Assembly (NCBI RefSeq): GCF_014650575.1
Contig: NZ_BMVF01000001.1
Coordinates: 496,001 to 560,000 of the forward strand
Reading direction: 5' to 3'
Length of the DNA: 64,000 nucleotides
From: Streptomyces naganishii JCM 4654
Lineage (GTDB): Bacteria; Actinomycetota; Actinomycetes; Streptomycetales; Streptomycetaceae
Positions 50,757-59,832 of the stretch are shown piece by piece. The translations under genes and the position numbers were made by a program. The notes beneath the pieces were generated by a model. It was not told where the DNA came from. It searched no databases and worked only from the letters and a program-made list of their open reading frames with translations. Positions within the stretch are counted from its first letter, which is position 1, and every line of letters begins with the position of its first letter.

Positions 50757-51851
50757 ATGAGCGATCAGGTGCTGCACGTGAAGGGGCGGGTCCTCGCCGG
50801 GCCGGACGAGGACCGGGTCCACGACGAGTTGTGGGTGGTCGGCGGCCGGATCTCCTACGAGCGTCCGCCCGGCGCCCGGGACGTGGCGACCGTCGAGGGC
50901 TGGGCGCTGCCCGGCCTCGTCGACGCGCACTGCCACGTCGGGCTCGACGCCCACGGACCCGTTCCGGACGACGTCAGCGAGAAGCAGGCGCTCACCGACC
51001 GGGACGCCGGCACCCTGCTGATCCGCGACGCCGGATCGCCCTCGGACACCCGCTGGATCGACGACCGCGAGGACCTGCCGAAGATCATCAGGGCGGGGCG
51101 GCACATCGCCCGCACCCGCCGCTACATCCGCGGCTACGCCCACGAGGTCGAGCCCGCCGACCTCGCCTCCTGCGTCGCCCGGGAGGCCCGGCGCGGCGAC
51201 GGCTGGGTCAAGCTGGTCGGCGACTGGATAGACCGCGACCTCGGGGACCTGTCGGCCTGCTGGCCGCGCGGGGCGGTGCAGGAGGCGATCGCCGAGGCGC
51301 ACCGTCTGGGCGCGCGGGTGACCGCCCACTGCTTCGCCGAGGACTCGCTGCGGGATCTGGTCGAGGCGGGCATCGACTGCGTCGAGCACGCCACCGGGCT
51401 GACCGAGGAGCTGATCCCGCTCTTCGCCGAGCGGGGGGTCGCGATCGTGCCCACGCTCGTCAACATCGCGCTGTTCCCGCGGCTCGCGGACGGCGGCGAG
51501 GCCAAGTACCCGCGCTGGTCGGCGCACATGCGCAGGCTGTACGAACGGCGCTACGACACCGTGCGCGCCGCGTACGACGCCGGCATCCCGGTGTACGTCG
51601 GCACCGACGCCGGCGGCACGCTGCCGCACGGGCTGGTGGCGGGGGAGGTCGCGGAACTGGTCAAGGCCGGCATCCCGCCCCTGGAGGCCCTGTCGGCGAC
51701 GACCTGGGCCGCCCGCGCCTGGCTCGGCCGGCCCGGCCTGGACGAGGGCGCCCCGGCCGACCTGGTGGTCTACGAGGAGGACCCGAGGGCGGACGTACGG
51801 GTGCTGGCGGCGCCGCGGCGGGTGGTGCTGAACGGGCGGATCACCGGCTGA
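50757..51851 (+). CDS. Amidohydrolase family protein
   Basis: A 364-residue metal-dependent hydrolase. PGLVDAHCHVG is the metal-binding HxH motif, VTAHCFAE and DCVEHATGL hold the later His ligands, and GTDAGG the final Asp. The C-terminal EGAPADLVVYEEDPR returns to the small beta-domain typical of imidazolonepropionase/prolidase-like enzymes. The substrate is unknown. It starts 55 bp after the ABC operon, same strand, so they may be co-transcribed. Confidence 0.83.
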   Translation: MSDQVLHVKGRVLAGPDEDRVHDELWVVGGRISYERPPGARDVATVEGWALPGLVDAHCHVGLDAHGPVPDDVSEKQALTDRDAGTLLIRDAGSPSDTRWIDDREDLPKIIRAGRHIARTRRYIRGYAHEVEPADLASCVAREARRGDGWVKLVGDWIDRDLGDLSACWPRGAVQEAIAEAHRLGARVTAHCFAEDSLRDLVEAGIDCVEHATGLTEELIPLFAERGVAIVPTLVNIALFPRLADGGEAKYPRWSAHMRRLYERRYDTVRAAYDAGIPVYVGTDAGGTLPHGLVAGEVAELVKAGIPPLEALSATTWAARAWLGRPGLDEGAPADLVVYEEDPRADVRVLAAPRRVVLNGRITG

Positions 51852-52003
51852 GGGGGAACACCCGTACCGGTCACGTCGGACCAAATCGAAAGCCAGGCCG
51901 GAAACCCCCCGATGGAGTGAAGTAACCGAGGATCGCTGACCGTTCACCCACAGTGCGTAATCCTTGCCGGGTCCCGAGCATTCACTCCTGGGGGTCCCAT
52001 ACC

Positions 52004-52927
52004 TTGAACGGCCACAACTTCCGTATGCCCGCGCGCCGTTGCGCGACCGTCGCCGCGGCCACCGTCCTGGCCGCCGGGCCGGTGACGCCGGCCATCGCGC
52101 ATTCCGGGCACGCGAGCGCGGACCACGGCCGCGCGAGCGCCACCGTGCTGCGCACCGGGCTCGACGTGTCCCTGCTGAACAGGGAGGTCGACGTCCCGCT
52201 GACCGTCACCCTCGACGAGGTGCGGGCGCCGCGCAGCGCCGGGCGGACGGCGCTGAGCGCGCGCCTGGACGGCGTGAACGGCGGGCAGCCGTTCAGCGTG
52301 CTGCGCGCGGACGTGGCGAAGGCCGACGCGACGGTGACGGCGGGCCGGTCCGAGGGCACGGTGAACCTCACGCACGCGCGAGTCCACCTGCCCGGGCTGC
52401 CCCTGCTGTCCGTCATCGAACTCGACCAGGTCACCGCGCGGGCCACCTGCGAGGCGGGCAAGGCCCCGGTCGCGGTGGCCGACGTGCCGGGCGCGGTGAC
52501 CGTGCTCGGCAAGAAGGTCACGCTGAGCGCGGGCGGGCCGACGCATGTGCGGGTGCCGGGGGTCGGCGAGGTCCGCCTCGACCTGTCCAAGCGGGAGACC
52601 ACGTCCCGCACGGCGGCGGCGACGGCCCTGCAGCTCACGGTCAGCGTGAACCCGCTGAAGCTGAACGTGGCGCAGGTCGAGGGCACCCTGACCCTCGCGA
52701 ACGCCACATGCGAGACGCCGTCCCCGACGCCCACGGCCCCGGCAACGGCCGCCCCCACGACGGCCGCTTCCACGACGGACGTGAGGCCCCAGGGCGCCCC
52801 GGCCGCCAAGTCCGACCTCGCCGAAACAGGCGGCAGTTCTCTGACGCCCTACCTCGCCGGAGGCTCGGCAGTCCTCCTTACCGCAGGAGGAGCAGCAGCA
52901 GCGGTAGCCCGCCGCAGGCGGGGCTGA
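52004..52927 (+). CDS. SCO1860-family LAETG-anchored secreted protein
   Basis: A 307-residue surface protein. From the TTG at 52004 (GGGGG upstream) a signal peptide reads RMPARRCATVAAATVLAAGP. The mature part is beta-rich and Thr/Val-rich. A Ser/Thr/Pro/Ala spacer (about 235-268) is followed by LAETG (about 272-276), a hydrophobic helix and an RRRRG tail, the sorting signal recognised by class E sortases. It should be covalently attached to peptidoglycan. A GTG at 51953 would add 17 residues. The order next to ectABCD and the cobalamin cluster agrees with other Streptomyces. Confidence 0.82.
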   Translation: MNGHNFRMPARRCATVAAATVLAAGPVTPAIAHSGHASADHGRASATVLRTGLDVSLLNREVDVPLTVTLDEVRAPRSAGRTALSARLDGVNGGQPFSVLRADVAKADATVTAGRSEGTVNLTHARVHLPGLPLLSVIELDQVTARATCEAGKAPVAVADVPGAVTVLGKKVTLSAGGPTHVRVPGVGEVRLDLSKRETTSRTAAATALQLTVSVNPLKLNVAQVEGTLTLANATCETPSPTPTAPATAAPTTAASTTDVRPQGAPAAKSDLAETGGSSLTPYLAGGSAVLLTAGGAAAAVARRRRG

Positions 52928-53296
52928 CCTTCCCACCCACCTCGCCGGATGAACGGCCTGGGGTTGGGTCGCGGGGACGGGTGCTGTGGCCGTTGGGGGG
53001 CTGGGGCACAGGTCGTGGGCCGTGGGGCGTGGTGGTTGGGGCTGCAGGTCGTGGGGCCTGGTGGTTGGGGGTGCAGGGGCGTAGTCCCCGCGGGGGTCTG
53101 AGGGCACAGCCCCGGGGGTGCAGGGGGCGTAGCCCCCGCGGGGGTTTAGGGGCACAGCCCCGGGGACCTGGGGGCGTAGCCTGCGCGGGGGGCTGGGGGC
53201 GCAGCCCCCGGGGAGGACTGGTCGCCTACCGAGGCGGGTGGGTGGGTAAACCCCTGGGGGGTCTGGGGGCGCAGCCCCCAGGGGGTTCCTCCCGGG
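52928..53296. repeat. GC-rich repeat tract between convergent genes
   Basis: 369 bp without a gene, composed of degenerate repeats around GGGGGCGCAGCCCCC and GGGGGCGTAGCCCCC from about 53070 to 53285, plus GCGGGTGGGTGGG. Many units are self-complementary and can fold into hairpins. They are a common Streptomyces intergenic element and may terminate both convergent transcripts. Confidence 0.75.
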
Positions 53297-54388
53297 TTAC
53301 CGAGACGGGCGGGTGGGTGGGCAAGGACGTAGCGCCGACCGCAAAGCCGTCGCGAACGCGGTCACCACCTCCGGCCCCCGCACCGCCAGACGCAGCCACT
53401 CCGCCCCCAGCCCGGGGAACGTGTCCCCCCGCCGCACCGCGTGGCCGAGGGCGCGCAGGCGGTGCCGTACCGCCGTCGCCTCGGGGACGCGGACGAGGAC
53501 GAACGGGCCCTCGGGCGGCTCGACCACCCGCAACCCCTGCCCCGCGAAAGCGGACAGCGCCGACACCAGGTGGGCCCGCTCCACCGCGACCCGCCGCGCG
53601 GCCTCCTCCGCCTCCGCCAGCGCCCGGGGCGACACACACGCCCGCGCTGCCGCCAGCGCCGGCGTGGACACCGGCCACAACGGCTGCGCACGCTCCAGCT
53701 CGGCGATCACCTCCGGCGCGGCCAGCACGTACCCGATCCGCAGCCCCGCGAGCCCCCACGTCTTGGTGAGGCTGCGCAGCACGACCAGCCCGGGCACGTC
53801 CGTCCGCCCGGCCAGCGCCTCCCGCTCACCGGGCACCGCGTCCATGAAGGCCTCGTCCACGACCAGCACCCGCCCGGGACGGGCCAGCCCCGCGACCGCC
53901 TCCGCGGGATGCAGCACCGACGTCGGGTTCGTCGGGTTGCCGATCACCACCAGGTCCGCGTCCTCGGGCACCGCCGAAGGATCGAGGCGGAAGCCGTCCT
54001 CCTCGCGCAGCAGCACCCGGTCCACCGTGTGCCCGGCGTCCCGCAGCGCCGCCTCCGGCTCGGTGAACTGCGGATGCACCACCACCGGCCGCCGCACCTT
54101 CAGCGCCCGCGCCAGCAGCACGAACGCCTCCGCCGCACCCGCCGTCAGCAGCACCCGCTCCACCGGCAGCCCGTGCCGCGCCGCGACCGCCGCCCGCGCG
54201 GCCCGCCCGTCGGGGTAGGCGGCCAGCGAGTCCAGCGACCCGGCGATCACCTCCCGCAGCCACGCCGGGGGAGTGCCCGCCCGTACGTTCACCGCGAGGT
54301 CGACCAGCGCCGACCCGCCGCCGCGCACCTCGGCGTCCCCGTGATGGCGCAGGTCGTGCCCGTCCGCGCCGGCGTCCTCAGTGCGCAT
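53297..54388 (-). CDS. cobC: CobC-like PLP-dependent enzyme (threonine-phosphate decarboxylase family, Rv2231c type)
   Basis: A 363-residue fold-type I aminotransferase-like protein. LAVNVRAGTPPAWL, the turn TAGAAEAFVLLARAL, IGNPTNPTSVL, VVDEAFMD with the pyridine-binding Asp, and SLTKTWGLAGLRIGYV with Schiff-base Lys are clear. Family members decarboxylate threonine phosphate to aminopropanol phosphate, the cobalamin side-chain linker; related HisC enzymes are the alternative. It is the last gene of the minus-strand corrin cluster and overlaps cbiX by 11 nt. Confidence 0.8.
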   Translation of the reverse strand: MRTEDAGADGHDLRHHGDAEVRGGGSALVDLAVNVRAGTPPAWLREVIAGSLDSLAAYPDGRAARAAVAARHGLPVERVLLTAGAAEAFVLLARALKVRRPVVVHPQFTEPEAALRDAGHTVDRVLLREEDGFRLDPSAVPEDADLVVIGNPTNPTSVLHPAEAVAGLARPGRVLVVDEAFMDAVPGEREALAGRTDVPGLVVLRSLTKTWGLAGLRIGYVLAAPEVIAELERAQPLWPVSTPALAAARACVSPRALAEAEEAARRVAVERAHLVSALSAFAGQGLRVVEPPEGPFVLVRVPEATAVRHRLRALGHAVRRGDTFPGLGAEWLRLAVRGPEVVTAFATALRSALRPCPPTRPSR

Positions 54389-55349
54389 GCGAGTGGGTGT
54401 GCCCGCCGTGCTGGTGGTGCCCGTGGTGATGGCCCCCGTGGCCTCCGTGCTCCCCGTGCTCCCCGTGGTGATCGCCGTGCCCGTCGTCGTCCGGGTGGAA
54501 GTGCGGCTGCTGCGGCAGCCCCACCTTGTCCTCGAAGCCGGGCAGCGCGACGCGGTACACGCACGAGTCGCAGTTCATCCGCAGGTCGCCCTTGACCGCC
54601 TCCGCGTACCGCTCCATCACCAGGTCGAGCAGCTCCGGCTCCGGGCCGATGACGTCCGCCGAGCGCACCTCGGTCTCCGGGTGCGCGGCCGCCCACTCCC
54701 CGGTCTGCCGCCGCACCCGGTCGGGGAGTATCCCCGTGAACAGGAAGTACGGCAGTACGACGATCCGCCGCGCCCCGAGCCGCGCGCACCGGTCGAGACC
54801 GCTCGGCACGTCCGGCGCGGCCAGCGACACGAACGCCGTCTCCACGCCCGCGTACCCGCGTCCCTCCCACAGCAGCCGCGCCGCCTTGAACACCTCGGCG
54901 TTGGCGTCCGGGTCGGTCGAACCGCGCCCGACCAGCAGCACGGTCACGTCGGACCGCTCCGCGTCCGTGCCCCGCAGCGCCTCCTCCAGTCGCCGCTCCA
55001 GCACCCGCAGCAGCGCGGGGTGCGGGCCGAGCGGACGGCCGTAGGCGTACGAGATCCCCGGGTGCCGTTCCTTCTCGCGGGCCAGCGCCGCCGGGATGTC
55101 GCCCTTGGCGTGCCCGGCGGACACCAGCATCAGCGGAACCGCCGCGAAGCGCCGCACGCCCCGCTCGACCAGTTCGGCGACCGCCTCGCCGAGCGGCGGC
55201 GGGGACAGCTCGATGAAGCCGCCCGCGACGGGCAGTTCGGGGTGGCGGCGCCCCAGCTCCCGTACGAAGTCGCGGAACGCCTCGGCCCCGGCGTCGTCGC
55301 GGGTGCCGTGGCCGGCGATGAGCAGGGCGGGCGGCGGCGGGGTGGTCAC
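54378..55349 (-). CDS. cbiX: Sirohydrochlorin (cobalto)chelatase with His-rich tail
   Basis: A 323-residue CbiX. LLIAGHGTRDDAGAEAF has the first metal-ligand His, and MLVSAGHAKGDIP the second; the second half repeats the fold (TVLLVGRGSTDPDAN). It inserts Co(II) into sirohydrochlorin. After about residue 283 a 40-residue tail of His, Gly and Asp (HFHPDDDGHGDHHGEHGEH and onward) looks like a metal-buffering extension. The GTG at 55347-55349 overlaps the cobH stop. An early-cobalt (CbiX) route is indicated, although other genes are of the cob type. Confidence 0.9.
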   Translation of the reverse strand: MTTPPPPALLIAGHGTRDDAGAEAFRDFVRELGRRHPELPVAGGFIELSPPPLGEAVAELVERGVRRFAAVPLMLVSAGHAKGDIPAALAREKERHPGISYAYGRPLGPHPALLRVLERRLEEALRGTDAERSDVTVLLVGRGSTDPDANAEVFKAARLLWEGRGYAGVETAFVSLAAPDVPSGLDRCARLGARRIVVLPYFLFTGILPDRVRRQTGEWAAAHPETEVRSADVIGPEPELLDLVMERYAEAVKGDLRMNCDSCVYRVALPGFEDKVGLPQQPHFHPDDDGHGDHHGEHGEHGGHGGHHHGHHQHGGHTHSHAH

Positions 55350-55945
55350 AGGGTCTCCTCGGACGGGTCGTTGTGCGAAGTGGGGTGGTACAGCAGGGCG
55401 TTGAGCGCGGCGGCGGCGACCGCCGAACCGCCCTTCTCGGACACGTTGCTCACTGCGGGCAGTCCGCTCTCGCGCAGCGCGGCCTTGGACTCGGCCGCCC
55501 CGACGAAGCCGACGGGCAGGCCGACGACGAGCGCGGGGGCGGCGTCCAGCCGCAGCAGCTCCTCCAGGGCGGTCGGGGCGCAGCCGATCACCCACAGGGC
55601 TCCGGGGCCCACGTCCTCGTAGGCGAGCCGGATCGCGTGCGCCGAACGCGTCAGCCCGGGCCCGGACCTGGCGTCCCGCAGCCGGCAGACGCTCTCGCGC
55701 CGGGTGATCCCGGCCGCGACCATCTCCACGTCCACGACGACCGGCGCCCCGGCATGCAACTGGGCGTGCGCCTCGACCAGTTCGGCCTCGTCCATCACGA
55801 GGTCGCCGGCGTAGGAGAGGTCGGCGGAGGAGTGGATCACCCGCTCCACCACCGCCCGGGTCAGCGGCGGGAAGTGCGAGGTGTCCAGGCGGGCGCGCAG
55901 CCGCCGGAACGACTCCTGCTCGATGGGATGGACCACACGGTTCAC
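55346..55945 (-). CDS. cobH: Precorrin-8X methylmutase
   Basis: A 199-residue CobH/CbiC. PIEQESFRRLRARLDTSHFP, ERVIHSSADLSYAGDLV with the catalytic His, and GFVGAAESKAAL are typical. It shifts the C-11 methyl to C-12, giving hydrogenobyrinic or cobyrinic acid. The GTG start overlaps the stop of the CbiG-CobJ gene by 4 nt, so the genes are translationally coupled. Confidence 0.92.
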   Translation of the reverse strand: MNRVVHPIEQESFRRLRARLDTSHFPPLTRAVVERVIHSSADLSYAGDLVMDEAELVEAHAQLHAGAPVVVDVEMVAAGITRRESVCRLRDARSGPGLTRSAHAIRLAYEDVGPGALWVIGCAPTALEELLRLDAAPALVVGLPVGFVGAAESKAALRESGLPAVSNVSEKGGSAVAAAALNALLYHPTSHNDPSEETL

Positions 55946-57666
55946 CGGGCCTCCTCCGGACGGGTGTCCTGCCAGCGGTAGCCGCGGGGCGTCACCATGC
56001 GCCCCGCGATCTCACGGGTCGCCGTGTTGCCCACGGTGACGACCGTCATCATGTCGACCGTCGCCGGGTCGAGCCCGGCCAGCGTGGTGAGCCGGCTGGT
56101 CTCGTCCCGGCGCGAGGCGTTGCGCACCACCCCGACCGGCGTGGCCGGCTCCCGGTGCCCGGCGAGGATCGCCAGCGCCTTGGGCAGCTGCCAGTCGCGG
56201 CCGCGCGAGCGGGGGTTGTAGAAGGTCACGACGAGGTCCGCCTCGGCCGCCGCCCGCACCCGCCGCTCGATGACCTCCCACGGCGTGTGCAGGTCGGAGA
56301 GGCTGATGGACACGTGGTCGTGCCCGAGCGGCGCGCCGAGGACCGCCCCGGCAGCGAGCGCCGCCGTCACCCCCGGCACCCCGACCACGTCGATGTCGTC
56401 GGAGGCCTCGGCGAGCGCGGGGGAGGCCATGGCGTACACGCCGGCGTCCCCGCTGCCGATCAGCGCGACCGCGTGCCCCGCGCGCGCCTCGGCGACCGCC
56501 GTGCGGGCCCGCTCCTCCTCGGCGCCCAGCCCGGACTCGAGGATCCGGGTGCCGGGGCGCAGCAGGTCGCGGATCTGGTCGACGTACTGATCGAGCCCCA
56601 CCAGCACGGAAGCGCGCCGCAGTTCGGCCTCCGCGCGCGGGGTCAGGAGGTCGCGGGCGCCCGGCCCGAGCCCGACCACGGCGAGCCGTCCGCGCACCGG
56701 CCGCCGTACGACCGCGCAGGTGGCCATGGCGGGCGCGCCGTCGGCGCGCTCCGACTTCCGCTTCGGCACGAGGAGTTCGCCGCCGCCGGCCAGCGCGGCG
56801 GCCTCGGCGACCGACGGCGTGCCGACGGCGTCGAGCGGCGCCCGGGACGGGTTGGGCACGGTCACCGCGGCCAGTTCCCGGGCGGAGTACGTCACCAGGG
56901 GCACGCCGAGCCGCTCGGCGGCCGCGATCAGGCCGGGCTCACCGGACTTGGCGTCGACGGTGGCCAGCCGGGCCACGGAACGCGCCGACAGCCCCGCCCC
57001 CCGCAGCGCGCCCTCGACCAGCCCGAGCACCTCCTCGGCGGCGACCCCGCGGGAGGCGCCGACGCCGACGACGAGGGACGGCGGCCGCAGCACGACCTCG
57101 CGCGCACCGGGCTCGACGGCACGGTCGGTCACGCGGACCACGGGAGCGCCCTGCGCCGCCTCCCGCCCCGCCGACGGCAGCACAGGCAGTGCGGGCAGCG
57201 GCCACGCCACATCCGCGTCCAGGACGACCGGCCCGCCGTCCAGCAGCGCCCGCGACACCCCGGCCACGTCCCCCTCCACGGGCAGCCCGAGCGTGTCGAG
57301 GCCGGCCAGGCCGGCGGAGTCCGTCGCCGTGGTCACCACCGGCTCGGCGTCGAGCAACCGGCCGACCTCGGCGGCGAGTTCGTTGGCGCCGCCGCCGTGC
57401 CCGCCGAGCAGCGACACCGCGAACCGGCCGCCCTCGTCGACGCACACCACGCCCGGGTCGGCCGCCTTGCCCTCCAGCAGCGGCGCGACCAGCCGCACCA
57501 CCGCTCCCGTGGCCAGGAAGCACACGAGCTGCTCGCACTCGGCGAACGCGGCCCGTACGGCGTCCCCCACGGGACCCTCGTACACCCGCGTACGGTCCGG
57601 CCAGGCGGCCGCCAGCCGGCTTCGCGCAGCCGCCCCCGCCGCGGTGGCGGAAATGAGGCCGATCAC
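55942..57666 (-). CDS. cobJ: CbiG-CobJ fusion: cobalt-precorrin-5A hydrolase / precorrin-3B C17-methyltransferase
   Basis: A 574-residue two-domain enzyme. Residues about 1-325 are CbiG: VCFLATGAVVRLVAPLL, SLLGGHGGGANELAAEVGRL, and the C-terminal VGVGASRGVAAEEVL. Residues about 330-574 are the SAM methyltransferase CobJ: VVGLGPGARDLLTPRAEAEL, LIGSGDAGVYAMASP, VPGVTAALAAGAVLGAPLGH and FYNPRSRGRDWQL. The fusion couples ring contraction (C17 methylation) with removal of the C2 unit. Such fusions are known in actinobacteria. The GTG at 57664-57666 overlaps the cobL stop by 4 nt. Confidence 0.92.
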   Translation of the reverse strand: MIGLISATAAGAAARSRLAAAWPDRTRVYEGPVGDAVRAAFAECEQLVCFLATGAVVRLVAPLLEGKAADPGVVCVDEGGRFAVSLLGGHGGGANELAAEVGRLLDAEPVVTTATDSAGLAGLDTLGLPVEGDVAGVSRALLDGGPVVLDADVAWPLPALPVLPSAGREAAQGAPVVRVTDRAVEPGAREVVLRPPSLVVGVGASRGVAAEEVLGLVEGALRGAGLSARSVARLATVDAKSGEPGLIAAAERLGVPLVTYSARELAAVTVPNPSRAPLDAVGTPSVAEAAALAGGGELLVPKRKSERADGAPAMATCAVVRRPVRGRLAVVGLGPGARDLLTPRAEAELRRASVLVGLDQYVDQIRDLLRPGTRILESGLGAEEERARTAVAEARAGHAVALIGSGDAGVYAMASPALAEASDDIDVVGVPGVTAALAAGAVLGAPLGHDHVSISLSDLHTPWEVIERRVRAAAEADLVVTFYNPRSRGRDWQLPKALAILAGHREPATPVGVVRNASRRDETSRLTTLAGLDPATVDMMTVVTVGNTATREIAGRMVTPRGYRWQDTRPEEAR

Positions 57667-58913
57667 TGGGCAACTCCTTCTGTGCGTGCCGGGGGCCGTA
57701 CGCCCCACAGCAGGAAAACGGGATTGGCCGCCGCCAGCCGGGTCACGTCCCCCGGCAGCGGCGCGAGCCGGGACGACTGCAGCAGCACGCCGTCGCAGGC
57801 GAACCCGGCGGCGGTGAGCGCCCCGCGCGCGGCCGGCACCCGGTCCAGCGCGGCCATCGCGACGACCACGGTCCGCCGGGCCCGCCGCGCGCACGCGGTG
57901 ACGATCGCGGGCAGCTCGCGCCCCCCGCCGCCGACGAACACGGCGTCCGGGTCGTCCTCCAGCGCGTCCAGCGCGTCGGGCGCCGTGCCGTGCACCACGG
58001 TCACGTCGACCCCGTGGGCGTCCGCGTTGGCGCGCACCCGCCCGGCGCCGTCCGCGGTCTTCTCCACGGCGACGACGGCCGCGCCGAGCCGCGCGCACTC
58101 CACGGCCACCGCGCCGGACCCGGCGCCGACGTCCCAGACCAGATCGCCGGTTCGCGGGCCGAGCCGGGCCAGTGCCAGGGCGCGCACCTCGAACTTGGTG
58201 ATCATCGAGTCCCGGTGCGCGAACGCGCCCTCCTCCAGCGCCCACCCGGAGGCGGGCGCGGGCTCGGGCCCGGCGAGTGTCCGTACGGCTCCGAGGGCGC
58301 GCGCCGGATCCAGGCACAGCACGACGCTGACGGCGGCGCCCCAGTCGCGGGCGGCGGCCTCCGCGGGCGTGACCCGCTCGACGCGCTCACGGCCCGGATC
58401 GCCGAGCGAGGACGCGACGACCAGCTCACGGCCGGGCGAGGTGCGCGCCAGCGCGGCCCCCAGCTCGGCCGGGCCGGCCCCCGGACCGGTCAGCACGGCG
58501 ACCTTGGGGTGGGCCCGGCACACGTTGACGGCCGTGCGCAGCTCGCGCCCGTGCGCGCTCACCACCACCGCGTCGTCCCAGGGCAGCGCGAGCCGCGCGA
58601 AGGCGGCGGCGACGGAGGAGACCCCGGGCCGCACGTCCAGCCGCCGCGGCCCGAACCGCTCGGCAAGCGCCCGTACGATCCCGAAGAACCCGGGGTCCCC
58701 GGAGGCGAGCACGACCACGCGCCGCCCCTGGTCGAGGTACCGCTCGACGACGTCCAGGGCGGGCGCCAGCGGGCCGAGGACCACCCGCTCGGCCCCCTCC
58801 GGCACCCCGGCGGCCTCCAGATGGCGCCGCCCGCCGACGACGAGCCCGGCCCCGGCGAGCAGCTCACGCTCCGGCGGCGCCGCCCCGGTGCCCGTGCCGA
58901 CGACCGTGATCAC
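57663..58913 (-). CDS. cobL: Precorrin-6Y C5,15-methyltransferase (decarboxylating)
   Basis: A 416-residue bifunctional enzyme. The N-terminal part (about 1-200) is a CobE/CbiE-type tetrapyrrole methylase (VVLASGDPGFFGIVRALAE). The C-terminal part (about 215-416) is a CbiT-type methyltransferase (ITKFEVRALALARL, VWDVGAGSGAVAVECARLG). It methylates C5 and C15 and decarboxylates the acetate at C12. The GTG at 58911-58913 overlaps the cobM stop by 4 nt. Confidence 0.92.
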   Translation of the reverse strand: MITVVGTGTGAAPPERELLAGAGLVVGGRRHLEAAGVPEGAERVVLGPLAPALDVVERYLDQGRRVVVLASGDPGFFGIVRALAERFGPRRLDVRPGVSSVAAAFARLALPWDDAVVVSAHGRELRTAVNVCRAHPKVAVLTGPGAGPAELGAALARTSPGRELVVASSLGDPGRERVERVTPAEAAARDWGAAVSVVLCLDPARALGAVRTLAGPEPAPASGWALEEGAFAHRDSMITKFEVRALALARLGPRTGDLVWDVGAGSGAVAVECARLGAAVVAVEKTADGAGRVRANADAHGVDVTVVHGTAPDALDALEDDPDAVFVGGGGRELPAIVTACARRARRTVVVAMAALDRVPAARGALTAAGFACDGVLLQSSRLAPLPGDVTRLAAANPVFLLWGVRPPARTEGVAQ

Positions 58914-59737
58914 GTGCTCGCACCCCGCGCGCGCAGGGCCCTGCGGGCCTCGGGGTCCGCCTTGCGGTACCCGTGGAAGTGGCCCGGGTGGTACAGGTGC
59001 GAGCGGGTGCCGTGCGCGTCCAGGGCCGGGCCGACCAGGAACAGCGTGTGCTTCCAGAGCTTGTGCTCCTTGACCGTCTCCTCCAGCGTGCCCACCGTGC
59101 ACCGCACGACGAGCTCCTCCGGCCAGGTCGCCTGGTACGCCACCACGACCGGCGTGGACGTCGGGTAGCCGCCCTCCAGCAGTTCCCGCACCAGCTGGCC
59201 GCTGCGCGCCGCCGACAGGAAGATCGCCATGGTGGTGCCGTGCCGGGCGAACTCGCGCACCTCCTCGCCGGGCGGCATCGGCGTCTTGCCGCCGCCGAGC
59301 CGGGTCAGCACCACCGACTGCGCGACCTCCGGGATGGTCAGCTCGCGCCGGGCCAGCGCGGCCACCGCCGAGAACGCCGACACGCCGGGCACGACCTCGG
59401 TGTCGACGCCGAGCTCGGCGCACCGGTCGAGCTGCTCCTGCGTACCGCCCCACAGCGCCGGGTCGCCGGAGTGGATCCGGGCGACCTTCAGCCCTTCCCG
59501 GCGGGCCCGCTCGTAGACGGCGACGACGTCCTCCAGGGACATGGCCGCCGAGTCCAGGATCTCCGCGCCCTCGCGCGCGTGTTCGAGCACGTCCGCCTGG
59601 ACCAGGCTGGCCGCCCAGATCACGACGTCGGCCTCGGCGATCGCTCGCGCGGCGCGGAACGTCAGCAGGTCGGCGGCGCCGGGGCCGGCGCCGACGAAGG
59701 TCACCTTGCCGGTGGGGGCATCGGCCGTGGGGGCCAT
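58910..59737 (-). CDS. cobM: Precorrin-4 C11-methyltransferase
   Basis: A 275-residue CobM/CbiF. VTFVGAGPGAADLLTFRAAR, IHSGDPALWGGTQEQ, VPGVSAFSAVAALARRELT and FLSAARSGQLVRELL are diagnostic. It methylates C11. The ATG at 59737 has AAGGA upstream; an ATG at 59766 in the same frame would add nine residues but has no ribosome site. It is the first gene of a minus-strand operon down to cobC, and is divergent from the ZIP transporter gene. Confidence 0.93.
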   Translation of the reverse strand: MAPTADAPTGKVTFVGAGPGAADLLTFRAARAIAEADVVIWAASLVQADVLEHAREGAEILDSAAMSLEDVVAVYERARREGLKVARIHSGDPALWGGTQEQLDRCAELGVDTEVVPGVSAFSAVAALARRELTIPEVAQSVVLTRLGGGKTPMPPGEEVREFARHGTTMAIFLSAARSGQLVRELLEGGYPTSTPVVVAYQATWPEELVVRCTVGTLEETVKEHKLWKHTLFLVGPALDAHGTRSHLYHPGHFHGYRKADPEARRALRARGAST

Positions 59738-59749
59738 GGGGTCGGATCC

Positions 59750-59761
59750 TTCCGTACGGAA
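59750..59761. promoter_or_regulatory. 12-bp perfect palindrome in the cobM/ZIP divergent promoter
   Basis: TTCCGTACGGAA lies 13 bp upstream of the cobM start and 72 bp from the ZIP gene. It could bind a metal- or cobalamin-responsive regulator, but no regulator is adjacent. No cobalamin riboswitch fits in the 95-bp gap. Confidence 0.4.
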
Positions 59762-59832
59762 TGTCATGGTGTGTGGCGGTCGTGCAGGGGCCGGATGTGC
59801 GCGAACAGGGGTTGATCGGATAGCAAGGGCAC

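Noticed and set aside
53070-53290. A possible CRISPR array
   Set aside because: The units vary in length and sequence, there are no unique spacers of constant size, and no cas genes are present.
58904-58915. GTGATCACGTG-like dyad at the cobM/cobL junction as an operator
   Set aside because: It lies inside overlapping coding sequence at the coupled stop/start, and is explained by the codons there (GTG ATC ACG).
56155-59073. A 972-codon plus-strand open frame across the cobalamin genes
   Set aside because: It overlaps four well-identified minus-strand methyltransferase genes, has no ribosome site, and its protein is compositionally random.
59738-59832. A cobalamin riboswitch upstream of cobM
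   Set aside because: Only 95 bp separate the divergent starts, and no B12-box-like core or long leader is present. A riboswitch, if any, must lie beyond 64000.
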